From: Smittia aterrima
Lineage: Eukaryota > Arthropoda > Insecta > Diptera > Chironomidae
Direction: 5' to 3'
Assembly (NCBI GenBank): GCA_033063855.1
Contig: CP093829.1
Location: 9,992,243 to 10,056,242, forward strand
Length of the DNA: 64,000 nucleotides
A program made the translations under genes and the position numbers. Of the stretch, positions 13,157 to 25,531 are shown one piece after another. Position 1 is the stretch's first letter; every line of letters begins with the position of its first letter. The notes under the pieces were generated by a model that made no database searches, was not told the origin of the DNA, and saw nothing but the letters and a program-made list of their open reading frames with translations.

Positions 13157-14431
13157 CACCCAGCAAACGGGCAGTGGAGGTAGGAGTCGATGAGTTTAGA
13201 AAAACTAGATAATAATTATTTTTCATTCAACAGGTCTGTCAGGTTCATCGTCATTCTGCCCGTGTTGCTGTGTTTAATCTGCTCCGTCTTAAGCATACTC
13301 ATTATTTTTCAAATTTACACATAATTTTTACTTCAACTGACGACGACATGTCGAGTACCTTTGTTAACTTTTTGTTACAAAAGCAGCCACTTTAGAGTTT
13401 GTTTAATGAACGATAATTTAAGAAAAGGAGAGAGAAAGAAAGAGAAGATTTATTTGATGGAAATGAATCAGAAACAAAGAAGATTGAGACGAAGTGCGGT
13501 TTCTTAATTGTTATAGTGATGGTGCGAATAAAGAAAGAAGTTCTTACGCTTTAAATTTTTCCTCAAGTTCGTCAGACTGAAACAAATTATTTTCTTCAAA
13601 AAAACTTTTTAACTTCCTTCGGAAGAGCCGATTATATGTCTGTGAGTTCACCGAAAATTCCATTTTCTATTTACGTAGAACTGTTGTGCAATTAGGAAAG
13701 AAAATAATTTGGAAATTCGGGAAAAGGATTTTAAATCCAAAATTTTAGAAATCCCTGATTAGAAAGCAAACTTCACTGGTTGAAGATTGATTAGAAAAAG
13801 AAAATCTCTTTTAACTTTTGCTCTCAAGGTGAAAATGCCTTGATAGAAATTAAAAAAAATTGTGCAAGCATTTTCCACTTCAACTGCCTCAAATGTGAAC
13901 TTTTAAATTAAATAACTCCAGTTGTAGTTCAAGCAAAATAATTGGCTAGAAAAAATCAGAAATGGATGTAAATTTGTAGGATGTGCTTCAACTGGATTAA
14001 GCTTTCCATATCAATTGAATTTCAGTCTGCATTTTACTCCTCCAACAACTTTGTAACGAACAACTTGGCTCTGACCCATAAAATTCGTATATTGCGATTA
14101 GGAAACTGATTAGGCACCACAACAAATGTAACTTTTTAATAAAAACATTTTGCTTACGAAATATAAAACTTGTTGAATTATTTTTTAGTTTTTCTTTCCA
14201 GAAATCATTTCAAAATGGAAATTCTTATTTTCTTCTTTATTCAAGTAATCTAAGTACAATACATTAAGGACAAGGGAGTTAGTGTGCGATGAAGGGAATT
14301 ATGAATTAAAATCATAGCCGATCATGAGTAGAAACATTTTTTACAAAAAACATTAAAATGCACTGGCACATTTAAAGAGACGTTAAACGATTTCAATAAA
14401 TAGAGACGTTTGAATAAGTTAAGAGAATAAT
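13157..14431. other. Convergent 3' region of RhoBTB and the EB/LDLa gene
   Basis: Holds the RhoBTB 3'UTR and a possible alternative last exon starting at 13234 after a good acceptor (TTTTTCATTCAACAG). A minus-strand poly(A) signal (TTTATT on the plus strand at 14236-14241) probably ends the gene on the other side. No other coding sequence is seen. Confidence 0.6.
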
Positions 14432-17400
14432 TTAGGTCAAGCTTTTAAGAAATTGGAACCAGCCTATCCTGTTCTTTCGGTTTCGCTTGAATGTTGACTG
14501 CTGAGTTGTTGAGTGAGAATTGAATGATGGACATTTGCAGATGGAACAACTCTTCTCGTCGCTGCCATCACCGCAGCCATCTCTTCCGGAACAAACCTGT
14601 AAAATCAATTTTCAAGAATGGTCAATGAAAAATCAATTTGTGAACTCACGATAGCTGAACTCCTGCACCTTCCATTGCCGCACCTCAAGGGACAATAACG
14701 GTTTCCTCGTGCAATTGGAAAACTTGCAGCTCTTTGGAATGAATTTGTTATGACGACACTTGAACCACACAAATGTGGAGGTTCATCGCTACCATCTCGA
14801 CATGAGATTATCGCATTGCAGAATTCATATTCTGGCAAGCATTCACCTGATCGACATGGGAAAGTGTTTTCTGGACATTTCCTCGATCTACGGAAATCGC
14901 AATTTTCTTCATCTTCACCTAAAAAGAGATTTCTTTGGCATCAACTGATTAAAGACTTTGAAGACTAAGAAGATTTTACCGTCAGGGCATTGAAGCTTTC
15001 CATCACAAAGTGCGGCTTTTGAAACACATTTCCCGCTTCGACTACATTTGAACGATTGCTTTGGACATTGAGTTGTCTCGTTTCCAAATTTGAAATTAGA
15101 GAATGAGCATTCTTCGTCAGATCCATCCTAGGAAATCAGCAAAGATTAAATGAAATCAGAGAGAAGCTTTAATCTTCTACTTACGCTACAATCTGGTCGT
15201 CCATCACAAACGAAGAACCAACTAATGCAAACTCCTGACGAACGACACTTTGAGATGACAGAAAATTAAAATAAATTTATTCATTTTTTGATCGAAACAA
15301 ACCTGAAACGTTCCCTCGGCGCAGCCTGTGTTTCGAGACGAGCATTCACTGGAGATGACAGAATATCTCGCCGCTTCACATTCGCACACTCTTTGCTCGC
15401 TGCAAAACGTATTTGGATCGGATGACTGACATTGTTTGTCCTCAAAGCACGGAAGCCCCAAAGAAACCGCGTAGTTGTCCAAATCGGCTCGGTTAATTTT
15501 CTCTAAGACAGGAAAAAGACGTCAATCAATAATCACTAACAAGAACAAATTATTTTTGAGTCTTACGTCTTGTGTCTTTGACTGTCGAGCTAAATATTGA
15601 GGAAACAGTTGTTGAAGCTGCTTCCACATCGTGAATAAAGTTCGCGATTGTTGATGATAATTCTGCGTGTGGACCATCAACGATTGTAGTTCTACTTGTC
15701 AGCTCTGAAATAATTTCTGTCGTCGAAGTAATTGCGGGTTCTGTAACCGTAGCTGAAGCGCTAACGGGCTCGACGACCTTCATCTCAGTTGTGATTTCAG
15801 ACGCTGGTTCTTTTTCAGTGGGCGTGTTAATTGCTTCATCAACTGTAATCATGTCTTCTAAATGCTCGTTTTTATTGCCGTCCAACGATGATTCTTCAAT
15901 TCGTTCGGTCTCTAATGTTTCGCTTACACGCGAATCAATCGAAGTGCTTTCATTAATCGAAGCTTCGGTTGGTAATTCGATTTCATCGTTAGGTGAATTA
16001 GTTTGCTCTCGAGATGAGGTTGTTTCTATATCATCCGTTGTCGATTCCTCGATCATGTGCATCATTTGATTTGCAACGTCTTGAAGCAAAGGTTCGGTCT
16101 CATGTTGAATGAACTCAGTTTCTAACTCGTCCGCTTCATCGGGAATTTCATTATTTTCTGGAGACTCATGATACTCTTCGTCGTCATGTTCGGTAACGAT
16201 GTCGATTGGTTCTGAGAAATTCGGATTCTGTGCTGGACTTTCATTGCCTGAATCAACATACGAGTCGCTATCACTCGATCCTTGCTCCATGCCACTTTCG
16301 TCTGTTTCTAATTGCTCTGTAACAGAATTCTCTATTGCCTCTTCTGGTTTCTTCTCGTCATGGTTTAATTGCGAATAGATCAGCTCAGACAAAGTGTTGA
16401 TGACCTTGATGCCATTGTCGCTCTCTTTATCATCATCGGCAATACAATTCAAACCGGTAATTCGAGCCGGCGACGTACACTGACAGCGACCAAAAAGATT
16501 TGGTATCAGGAAGTCGCAGTGAGAATTCACGTCCCACATTTTGCAATGATGATTTGAATAGCACACTGTTCCAGGCTGTGCGGCTGTAACGGAACAAAAA
16601 GAGAGTCAATCGATGATTTAAAATGGTTCTTCCGGCTGGAACTCAATCGAAATTGGATATCGCAAAGCTATTCACAGCTCTTCATTGTTTTGAAATGGCA
16701 TTGAGTTACGCTCCATTTGTCGAGGCTAGAAAATTGCGCAACTAACTAAGAACCGAAATATGTTCCCATCATGATATTCAAGGTTGATGTTAAACGCATT
16801 ACATAAATGGGTCAACTGAAACAGGCGATCAGCGATAATTTGCTGTAACATCGATTAGCCATGCGAGTACAAAATGCAACGAGACATTCTATAATTAAAA
16901 TCTTCGATCGCCGCGAACACTCAAACTGGAAAAGCGAAAAGAGAACTAACTGCAACTTAGCATTCCAGGAATGAATCGCCGTGATCTTGTTACACAGTTT
17001 ACTTTCACAGACTTATTATCAACTTATCAGGTCAAAATTATTTAAATCGATAAATTTTATGACTTTAACATAAAAGTTTCTTGATCCTCGTGAAACATGA
17101 AAAATTCTTTAATTTTCAGATTTCACACAACGACTCGTCGTTGACCTATTTCTCGCATCGAAGACAAGTTTTCTTTGCGGTAAGCTCAGTCCCGATCACA
17201 ACAAACAAATAATTTCACTTTCTGCATTTTAATTTAAAGTTCGCGAAGCGAAGAAGTGCGAAGAACACTTCATTGTTCTGGTAATTATGACGATAATGAA
17301 ATTCTGGTATTACCATTAACCTAAATAAAATGCCAACCGGCTGTAAACGAAATGATGTCAAACACTTCTCGTGTCATCTGAGAAAAATTGTTGAAATCTT

Positions 17401-20400
17401 TGTTGATTTCGCAATATTTGCACGCGAAAGAGAATTCTTCTTGTTTATTTGCGCGAACAGAAGTAACAAGAAGCTTAACGAGGAAGTAGAACTGAGCCAT
17501 TAATTCGATTATGCACCAAGTTGGGTCGTATGCTGATCTGAATCTAAATTGAGCTTCTTTGAACGGTTATTAGTTCCGTGCATTTGTTGTGATTCTTTAA
17601 AAAAGTGTTTGCATAGCAAACAAAGAATGTTTTGAGATGGCTCGTTGCGTTTGCATGAAAAGGCAAAGAGAAATGTAGAAATGCATTCATAATGGCTATC
17701 ATCAATCTCATAAGATTTTCTCTATTTGATTATTCCGACATTGAGATTTACATAAATTCCTTACTTGCAACGAATTGATTTTGATATTGCACAAAAGTTG
17801 GCTTTGAGGTCAGCGACTAATAAAAAGTATTTGGTCGTTCGTTCGAATAGAATTTTTGGTAAATTCAGAAGTTGGCAATTGAATGAGCATCGAGACATCA
17901 TTTATTTTCTTTTCGCATTTGCCACAAGCAACAATTGATGGATAATTTGAAAGCAATAAATTCGTTCATTGCTTTTCCTTGAGCATTTCTATTGAAAGTT
18001 AAATATTTGCATTTTACTGCCGCAGCGATCTTCAATGAACTCAAATTGGGCTTCAAATCGCTAGTCGCTTCATTTGATTCATTACTCCATTCTAAACACT
18101 GTTGTTCTTAATGATCATTCCCATCGGGCAATTTACCACTTCAATCCCGCATAAATCAAGTTCAGCGAGCATGGAAATTCTTTGAAGAAAAAGGAAATTC
18201 CGCACACTTTCCATTCGAAGTTTGGTGTTCAATGAAGTCACGAGTCGTGAGGCCGTCGAATTACAGTTATTTATGTTTCGATGATGTTCATTGAACACTT
18301 AGATTGTTGCAGATTGAGTCGAGAGCCACAAGCAAGTTTATCAAACGTTTTCAATACTCACGAACTAGACAAGTGTGCTTTCGAAACTGAAGAAATCCCT
18401 CTGTGCATCTGCATGCTCCATCTAAGCAACCGCTATTAGCCACTCGCATTGAACATTGCTCATCCTTCACACAATCGCTGCCCAAAAGTTGTGCTGGAAA
18501 GAAAAAATGGAAACTCAGTCTTTGTTCTGTTTAGGTTTTTGGAGTTTTTTGTGTGGTGAAAGCAAACATTGAATACCGAAAACGTTTTTTTCTTCTTTTG
18601 AATAGGTCAATCAACTTACATGAGAGACAAATAGTTTCGTTGTAATAAACGTAGAAAGGTGAGCACTCGCAGATCCCTTCCAATGAGCAGTAACTTCCTT
18701 TAATGTGATCAGAGCAATCCATATCGTGATGGCAATTTGAGCCTAACGCTGCGTACTCCTGTTGAAATGTTGTTTTTATCGAGAGCGTCAGGATCTGAAA
18801 AAGAAAAGTATTTCATCTTTAATCTTTAAGTAACAACAGAAGCTTCTTAGTCATTATCAACGGTTCAACTTCTTTCACTTTCAGCCTCTTTAGCGATGTC
18901 GATTCACGCAGGCTATTAAGCGCAATATTTATGCTGAACATAAAATATTGAAATGCGATTCACATCAAAACAATCCGTTATACAGTTTCACAGATTTTAA
19001 TTTCTTTTCATTACTTAGTGACTCTTAAGCTGCGGAAATATTTAAGGTAAAATCTTGAGCCGCGTAATTAAGCTTTTAAGATTAAATGAATAGCCAGACA
19101 CGCACAATTTGCTGGCGACAATGTCTTGAAGACAACAGCGAAAGTTATGAGAGCATAAGATGTCCGGTGAATAATTTTTAGAGTCTCAACTCTAACGTTT
19201 GAGAAGTTGTTGACCTCTTCGAGTTTTTTCTTTTAAAATGTCAACATAAAATTGCAATTTAGAAAGTTCAGTTGGAGTCGATGTTGCTTAGGAGAAGATC
19301 TCAAGTAACATGCACATAAATTTTATCAGAATCGCGAAGGCAAATGAAAAGGAAAGCACCAAAGTTAAAAATGATAAATTTTCACTTTAGGCAACAGAGC
19401 GCTCGAGACAATCTTGCATTGATATGCAAATAGAGAAGAGAAATCATTCAGTAATTGAAATAAATGAAATTGCTTTACGATAGAAATGTTAATTCAGAAT
19501 TATGTGGAAAGTATTTCACGATTACAAACCGCGTCTAAATCAAACGTGAGTGTCATGGTCAAACTCATGACGAATGCTCTCATGTCTTGAGCGAGTGAAA
19601 AACGTGCGAGTTTGCTGCCATTTAGCGACACAATACCTCAGGCGTTTAATAATTAACAACGATGCTCTGATCGACTGGAAATGAAAGTGTCGATTGTCTC
19701 TGCAAACATTTAAATCTCTTGAGCGGTTTTAATTAAAAAATTTCGACTGAGAATTTTCCGGATTTCTTAAAAATCTAAATATTTCTTTGATTGATGAGAG
19801 AAACATTTTTTTGATTGTCTGTCTCGAAAATAAACCGAAACCGCAGAAGCTGTTTCGCACCGAATGCGATGTCTACTTCATCATATAAAGGCAAAAGATT
19901 AACGGAATTAACAGTTTCTTTTGTAATTATGTCAAAAGAAGAACAAATTGTACTGGGAACCTGAAGCTTGTTAATTTCTTTAATTAATTCATTGTGTAGA
20001 ACGATGATATGCTGAGGATGCTCGAATAAAAATCGCAAATTGTTATTTTTTTTTCAACAAAAAATTACGTTGCGTGCTGTGAAAATGAATCGTCATGCAA
20101 TGAAACTTGAATGAAGTAAACACTTTACCGATAACTAAGCGATTGAAATATCAAATTACTTGGCTTTAATTCTCGAATATATTCTCCTGCAATTCCAGGA
20201 GCTTATGGAAATGGGATGATAATTGAAATCAATATTTAATGGTTGAAACGTCGAAGGGTGCAGAAAAGCCTCAAATTTTCCCATCAAGCACTCAATGATA
20301 TAAAACGTAATCCGGAAGAGACGCGCAAAAAAGATTCGAGTGAGTTTACGGAAAGGATTTTTGCATGAAACCGCACAAACGAAACAGACGAAAAATAAAA

Positions 20401-21629
20401 ACAATTTGCGAAGGGTTGCATTTGTTTGAAATTTATGACTTTCGAGTTGTCAAGCGAACTGACTGGAAGCATTCAACCATCCAACAGATAATTCTGTCAA
20501 TAAAAGTGTGGAAAAGTTTGCACATGAAACCATTAAGTGAATCCCCTCTTAACTGATGTGTCAAGTGAAATATGAAATCAATTTGTTCCAAACACACGAG
20601 ATCTGATGATTTGTTTCTTCATTGTCCCAGAGCATTCGAGTGGATCCAGCAATTGATACTTGAACTGTTCATAAATTTTATTCTCGACATTGCTGATTGA
20701 TTTTGTCTCTGGAAGTGACAAGCAGAGGCCAAATGCTCAGTGATTCTCGTCGACAGGTGTTGGGAGTGCAAAACAGAAGGCAATTTCGTTGAACTGTAAA
20801 AGTTAATGTTTGTCTGCACGTGACGAAATATCAAAAGAAATATAAAAAGCGTACGATATTGCCAATAATAAAATTACAATCCTCAAAGGTCATAACGGAT
20901 GAGTGAGAAGAATCTTAAAATTTGCATAAATCGAGAAACTTTCCATCAGAACAAATCATTTCGCGATTCACATAATTGGTACGTTTCATCTCAATCCATC
21001 ACAGCGCAACATATTTCAGCATGAGAAGATTCACTTCGACATTCTCAGTCGCTCATGAAGAAGATGAAAATGCTTCAATTCAACTCAACTCAATCATTTT
21101 CTGTTCTTTCCTTCCTGTTACATTTCGTGATGTTGGATGAATTCAATTTAAGAGGTTTAATGGATCATCAAGAGATTCACATGCTTCACTTCCCTTTAAT
21201 CTCTTTCGCGATTCTTTTTCTATTCTCTTCTTCGTTGATAGTTTTCTAAACGAACATTATCGAAATGAAATGAACAAAAGCAGGTGGCTCGCAGTTTAAT
21301 TTCTTTCGATATTGTTCTCGAAATTGGCGTGTTGCTTGATTTTCGATTGGCGTTTGCTTTTGAGAGTTTAACAGTTGCTCGTAATGTACAGTTAGAGTGC
21401 AGTTTAGATTAGCAATTTAATGCTTTAAAGAGCCACAACGATCTTAAGAATTTAATTTCGGTAAAGATGCTTTTAAAAAGTTTCTTCCGTTATCAAAGGC
21501 CGTTCATTCTTTTGTTCGAATTTTCCTTCTTTAATGATTCTCGCGCGCTCTTAAAAGCTTTGGAGTTTATCTCTAAATAATTGTTTTACAACTTACCATC
21601 AGAACAAATATTTCTAGTTTAAATAACAT
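14432..21629 (-). CDS. Secreted EB-module / LDL-receptor class A repeat protein
   Basis: Nine coding exons (21629-21597, 18794-18620, 18493-18362, 16583-15567, 15502-15303, 15247-15185, 15127-14980, 14918-14650, 14596-14432) join in phase to 733 aa. The first exon encodes only MLFKLEIFVLM, and with the second it forms a signal peptide (ILTLSIKTTF). Cys-rich EB-type modules follow (CHHDMDCSD..CSLEGICEC, CVKDEQC..CRC, CYSNHHC..CQC). A long acidic Ser/Thr-rich stretch of about 300 residues, encoded at about 15570-16440 with many Glu and Thr and no Cys, comes next. Then there is another EB module (CFEDKQCQSSDP) and four LDLa-type repeats with the DGSDE calcium signature (CDGRPDC..DGSDEEC and so on). 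The C-terminal tail is basic with no transmembrane segment, so I infer a secreted, probably heavily O-glycosylated extracellular protein. I do not recognise a named orthologue. The 2.8-kb and 1.8-kb introns are long for this window. Confidence 0.85.
17870..18277 (+). repeat. Inverted-repeat arm 1 (~400 bp)
   Basis: This segment is nearly identical to the reverse complement of 23117-23516. I see about four substitutions and one 7-bp insertion (GTCGTGA near 18243) over the whole length. Outside these limits similarity stops abruptly. It lies in an intron of the minus-strand EB/LDLa gene. No terminal inverted repeats, poly-A tail or transposase fragment are visible. Confidence 0.9.
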
Positions 21630-24600
21630 TTTGATTTTTCTTTTCACTTCAAACACTAAAACTCTTTTTTCACGAAATTTCTTAAAATATTTTTTTATCA
21701 AACTTTTATCATTGAAATATTTTTTTCAGATTTTTTTAAACTTTTTCAATCTTTTTTTTTTACTTCATGCACTTTACTATCGATAAATAAATAAATGGTG
21801 ACACGAACTGCAGACGAAACACAAACACCGACCGTTCTTCATCTGATGTCAAACTCGAAATGAAGTGAACGATTCTCTGCTTTTCCTACACACCAAACAA
21901 AACTCTTCTACACAAATAATGAGGAAAAATTCTTTCTCCACGATGTGAGCAACGCCAGAGAAAATAACAGGAGGCTTTGCTTGTGTTGGTGTTAAGGCCA
22001 ATTGTGCAACAAGCGACTGAGCTATTCTCTGATTTCTTTGGATAAAAAGAAAAAACGTGGAACATAAATTCAATGTGTTTATTGCACCGCAAAACACATG
22101 TAGCTCTTGTGGCTTGTGTTTATATTTTTTTCCCGATCTTTCAGAAGAAAAATAAAATAAAATTAATCGAGTTTGCGATCTAGGCTAAGAAGAAATCGAA
22201 CTTTTTTCCAGAATCTCACCAGAAAAAAAAACTAAGAAAATGTATCTAATCTTTGAAGGCATTTACACGAATCAAATCATTCGACACGTTCTTCCTCCTC
22301 GCTTCTGAATTCTGTCGAATTTTGATTGAATTTTGCATTCGATGCAACCCGTTATTGAATTGAAATGCATTTTGTGGCATGCTCAACCGCATCATCATGT
22401 GTTGAATGCTAATGAACGGGACTAAGAACAGATTTGCTCTATTACAATCTAACACCTTGCATTCTAATTTCTTCTCTAATCCTCCGTCAATTTGTATTCA
22501 TCAAAGATTCTTGCATGATGCGATTTAAAGCTTTCAAATGCATTCTTAGTTCTTTAAAGATTTACTGGACGGGACAGTTTAGAAATAACGTAGCCACGAT
22601 AATTTGAGAAGATGATTTCTCACTTTTTGAATAAGTTATGAACAAATCTTCAAAGTCGGTAAATGAAAACACAATCAAATCGTCTTTTATAGTAATGAGC
22701 TTTTAATTCTCACCATAGTGAACATTGCCACTCAAAACTGTTGACGCTGTTGCCGTTAATCTTTTGTTTCATGTCCAAACACAACATCATCATTAATCTC
22801 GTTCCATTAAATTGTTGTGATAAAGAAATTATGAGAAAGCTACCGCGCATCTCTCCTCCACTTTAATTGTTGATGAAATGATAGAAAATAATTAAAGCAA
22901 CAGATTCCTGATTAATCTCAGTGAGAATTCAAATAAATTTGAAACTTTCTAAGCCACACAGGTTGCGTGTGCAGATCACATTCTCTCTCGAACTTTAACG
23001 AACGAGATCTCACAAAATGAATAATAATCATCTCAACCAAAAGTGCAGAATTAATCAAAACTCTAATCAATCATTTAATCGCTTCATACAAAATCGAAGG
23101 CTTTAGAATTTCGCTTAACATAAATAACTGTAATTTGAAGGCCTCGTGACTTCATTGAACACCAAACTTCGAATGGAAAGTGTGCGGAATTTCCTTTTTC
23201 TTCAAAGAATTTCCATGCTCGCTGAACTTGATTTATGCGGGATTGAAGTGGTAAATTGCCCGATGGGAATGATCATTAAGAACAACAGTGTTTAGAATGG
23301 AGTAATGAATCAAATGAAGCGACTAGCGATTTGAAGCCCAATTTGAGCTCATTGAAGATCGCTGCGGCAGTAAAATGCAAATATTTAACTTTCAATAGAA
23401 ATGCTCAAGGAAAAGCAATGAACGAATTTATTGCTTTCAAATTATCCATCAATTGTTGCTTGTGGCAAATGCGAAAAGAAAATAAATGATGTCTCGATGC
23501 TCATTCAGTTGCCAACTGGTGTGCTTTTTATCACGAGCTGTAATCGTTTTAGTAGAAACTTCCTCGTTAAGTGATAAATTCGCTGCTGTCATTCGTTAAT
23601 TGCAAAAATGAAACCAGTTAACTCGTCTAATCTCAACGGCGGTGGTGGCCTATATGCAGATTTAGATTCTAAGCCAAAGGAATGTGATCGAACCGGCTGC
23701 GTTTGTTTTTGCTTCAAATTCAATGTTCTTTCGATGAATTGAACAATCAAAAGTTTCAATCAATTTAACGGCTGTGCGATTGATTTCTTCTTTGCCATTA
23801 CTTCCCGTGAAAATTGAAATCCCGTCGAGTTTCGTCTGGGCAATGAGCTCATAGCGAAATCGTCTGCCGATAATTTTCTTTCATATATCAATTAGAGTTT
23901 GATGGGCTTTCAAATTAGAGGTTGATATGTTCATGGGAAATGTGTAATTGGAGTGAAGATTCCGATAATGACTAAGCTGAAATCAAATAAAATTTACGCA
24001 ACCCAAATTCTCTTTTACTTTCTTTTTGAAACTCAATTTGAACGAAGATGGGTCAATTTAAGTTCGGCGAGTAGGCGAAAACCAGTTAGACAAACGAGCA
24101 GTGATCATCGTTCTTCCGATCGCATCTTGCGATTTATTATTTGAAAATGAAACTTAATGTTGAGCCGACATTGCGATCAAAGTGTGAAGCTCAAATAGTT
24201 TGAAGATGATGTTATTCGAAAGCGGGTTATGAAGATGACAAGCAAACACTTAACAAAAAATCGCCTGTTATAGAAATGGTGACATTCTTACACGTTCTCC
24301 TGGCACATTCTTTGTTTAATTGTTAGTCAGTGGGAGTTTTCTGTCAGATGTCAACGCAAAATGTTCGTTTTTTATGCCTCGATTTGCTGGTAAAGCAAAG
24401 TAGAAGAAAACGTTGAATGTTTCCACCTAAAACACTTGTAGAATATCATGACTTGACACTTCCCGTGTGCGATCTTATGCTGGAAACATTTAAATGAATG
24501 AAACCAATTCATGCAAGAAAATGTTTTCAGATGCAGATTAAGCTTTCCAAACTTGGAAGACAATCCAGATCCACTTTCAGTGCGCTAAATCCAAATGCGT

Positions 24601-25531
24601 ATTCATATCTATGCGTGCCTCTATCGTTCTGCATGGGAAATGGGCTTCCTAGTGTCTTCTGAGAACTCTTGTGGCAAGTCAGAGCTCAATTAATATTCTG
24701 CAGAGAAGAAAGTTTCTAAGCTTAGGTGCGAATGCAATTCTTCGAAAAGGTTTCAATATTCGCATTCACCTTCAGAATTTTAATATTAATTGATTTTATA
24801 TTTAACTTGCGAATGAGTGAAGTTGAGTTCTTTCATTCACAACACGATTTCAAAGTTTGTCAATAAATTTCTCCAAATGGAAGAAAGAATTTTTTCTTTC
24901 TGAACGATTCAGAATATCCACGCTTGTTCCATTGCTAACTTAAATTTCAAAGCATGTTAACTCAGTTGAATCTATTAACTTCTTAGTTGAAACAGACAAG
25001 CAAAAAGCAAACAAAATAGAAAAGAATGTCAACAGAAAGTGGTTGGATTCTGTTAATCGCCTAAGCGAGAAACATTTGTTCTCGAGTTTTGTTGATTTTA
25101 CTTTGGAAAAAATGATTTCTTTTACTTGAGATCAGTTTTATTAATTACACTCGTCGATGTTTCGAATCGGTTTGATTTACGCGCGCTTTTCATTTTCTGT
25201 TTTGAACCGATTCGTTATTGTGACATCACTAACAAACTCGCCCCAGTCCCATGCTCACGAACCGCTTCGTATCTCTCACATCGGGGAAGTGAAATTTCGG
25301 TAAAACTTGTGTAATTACGTCATTTAACACAAAGAACAGACGGTGAATCAATTACTAACCTTATCATCATCACGTCATCAGTGATAATTACTTGCGGATT
25401 CCATAAAAACCCAAGATTTTACAAGAATTGTGTAATTTGAACACGAAGCAAGAAAAAAAGTGAAAGGTGAAAAAGAAAACATTAAAATTCATTGAGTTCT
25501 CGATTCAAGCTTTACTTCGTTTCCAGGAAAA
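21630..25531. other. Intergenic region before AlaRS
   Basis: About 3.9 kb of AT-rich DNA. It must hold the promoter and any leader exons of the minus-strand EB/LDLa gene, plus the promoter of the plus-strand AlaRS gene. A TTCCAG acceptor directly before the AlaRS ATG suggests a non-coding first exon for AlaRS. Apart from repeat arm 2, I see nothing else I can support. Confidence 0.55.
23117..23516 (-). repeat. Inverted-repeat arm 2 (~400 bp)
   Basis: Opposite-orientation partner of 17870-18277, with about 4.8 kb between the arms. It lies upstream of the first coding exon of the EB/LDLa gene. The near-identity implies a recent duplication, or gene conversion between the arms. Confidence 0.9.

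Noticed and set aside
14750..14968. Plus-strand open frames opposite the LDLa exons
   Set aside because: Antisense to well-supported exons with Cys/Asp periodicity; no independent support.
15791..16069. 92-codon plus-strand open frame
   Set aside because: Antisense shadow of the acidic Ser/Thr-rich exon of the EB/LDLa gene.
18092..18298. 68-codon minus-strand open frame inside repeat arm 1
   Set aside because: It is duplicated only because the whole 400-bp repeat is duplicated; the other arm has no start-to-stop conservation beyond DNA identity and the peptide resembles no family.
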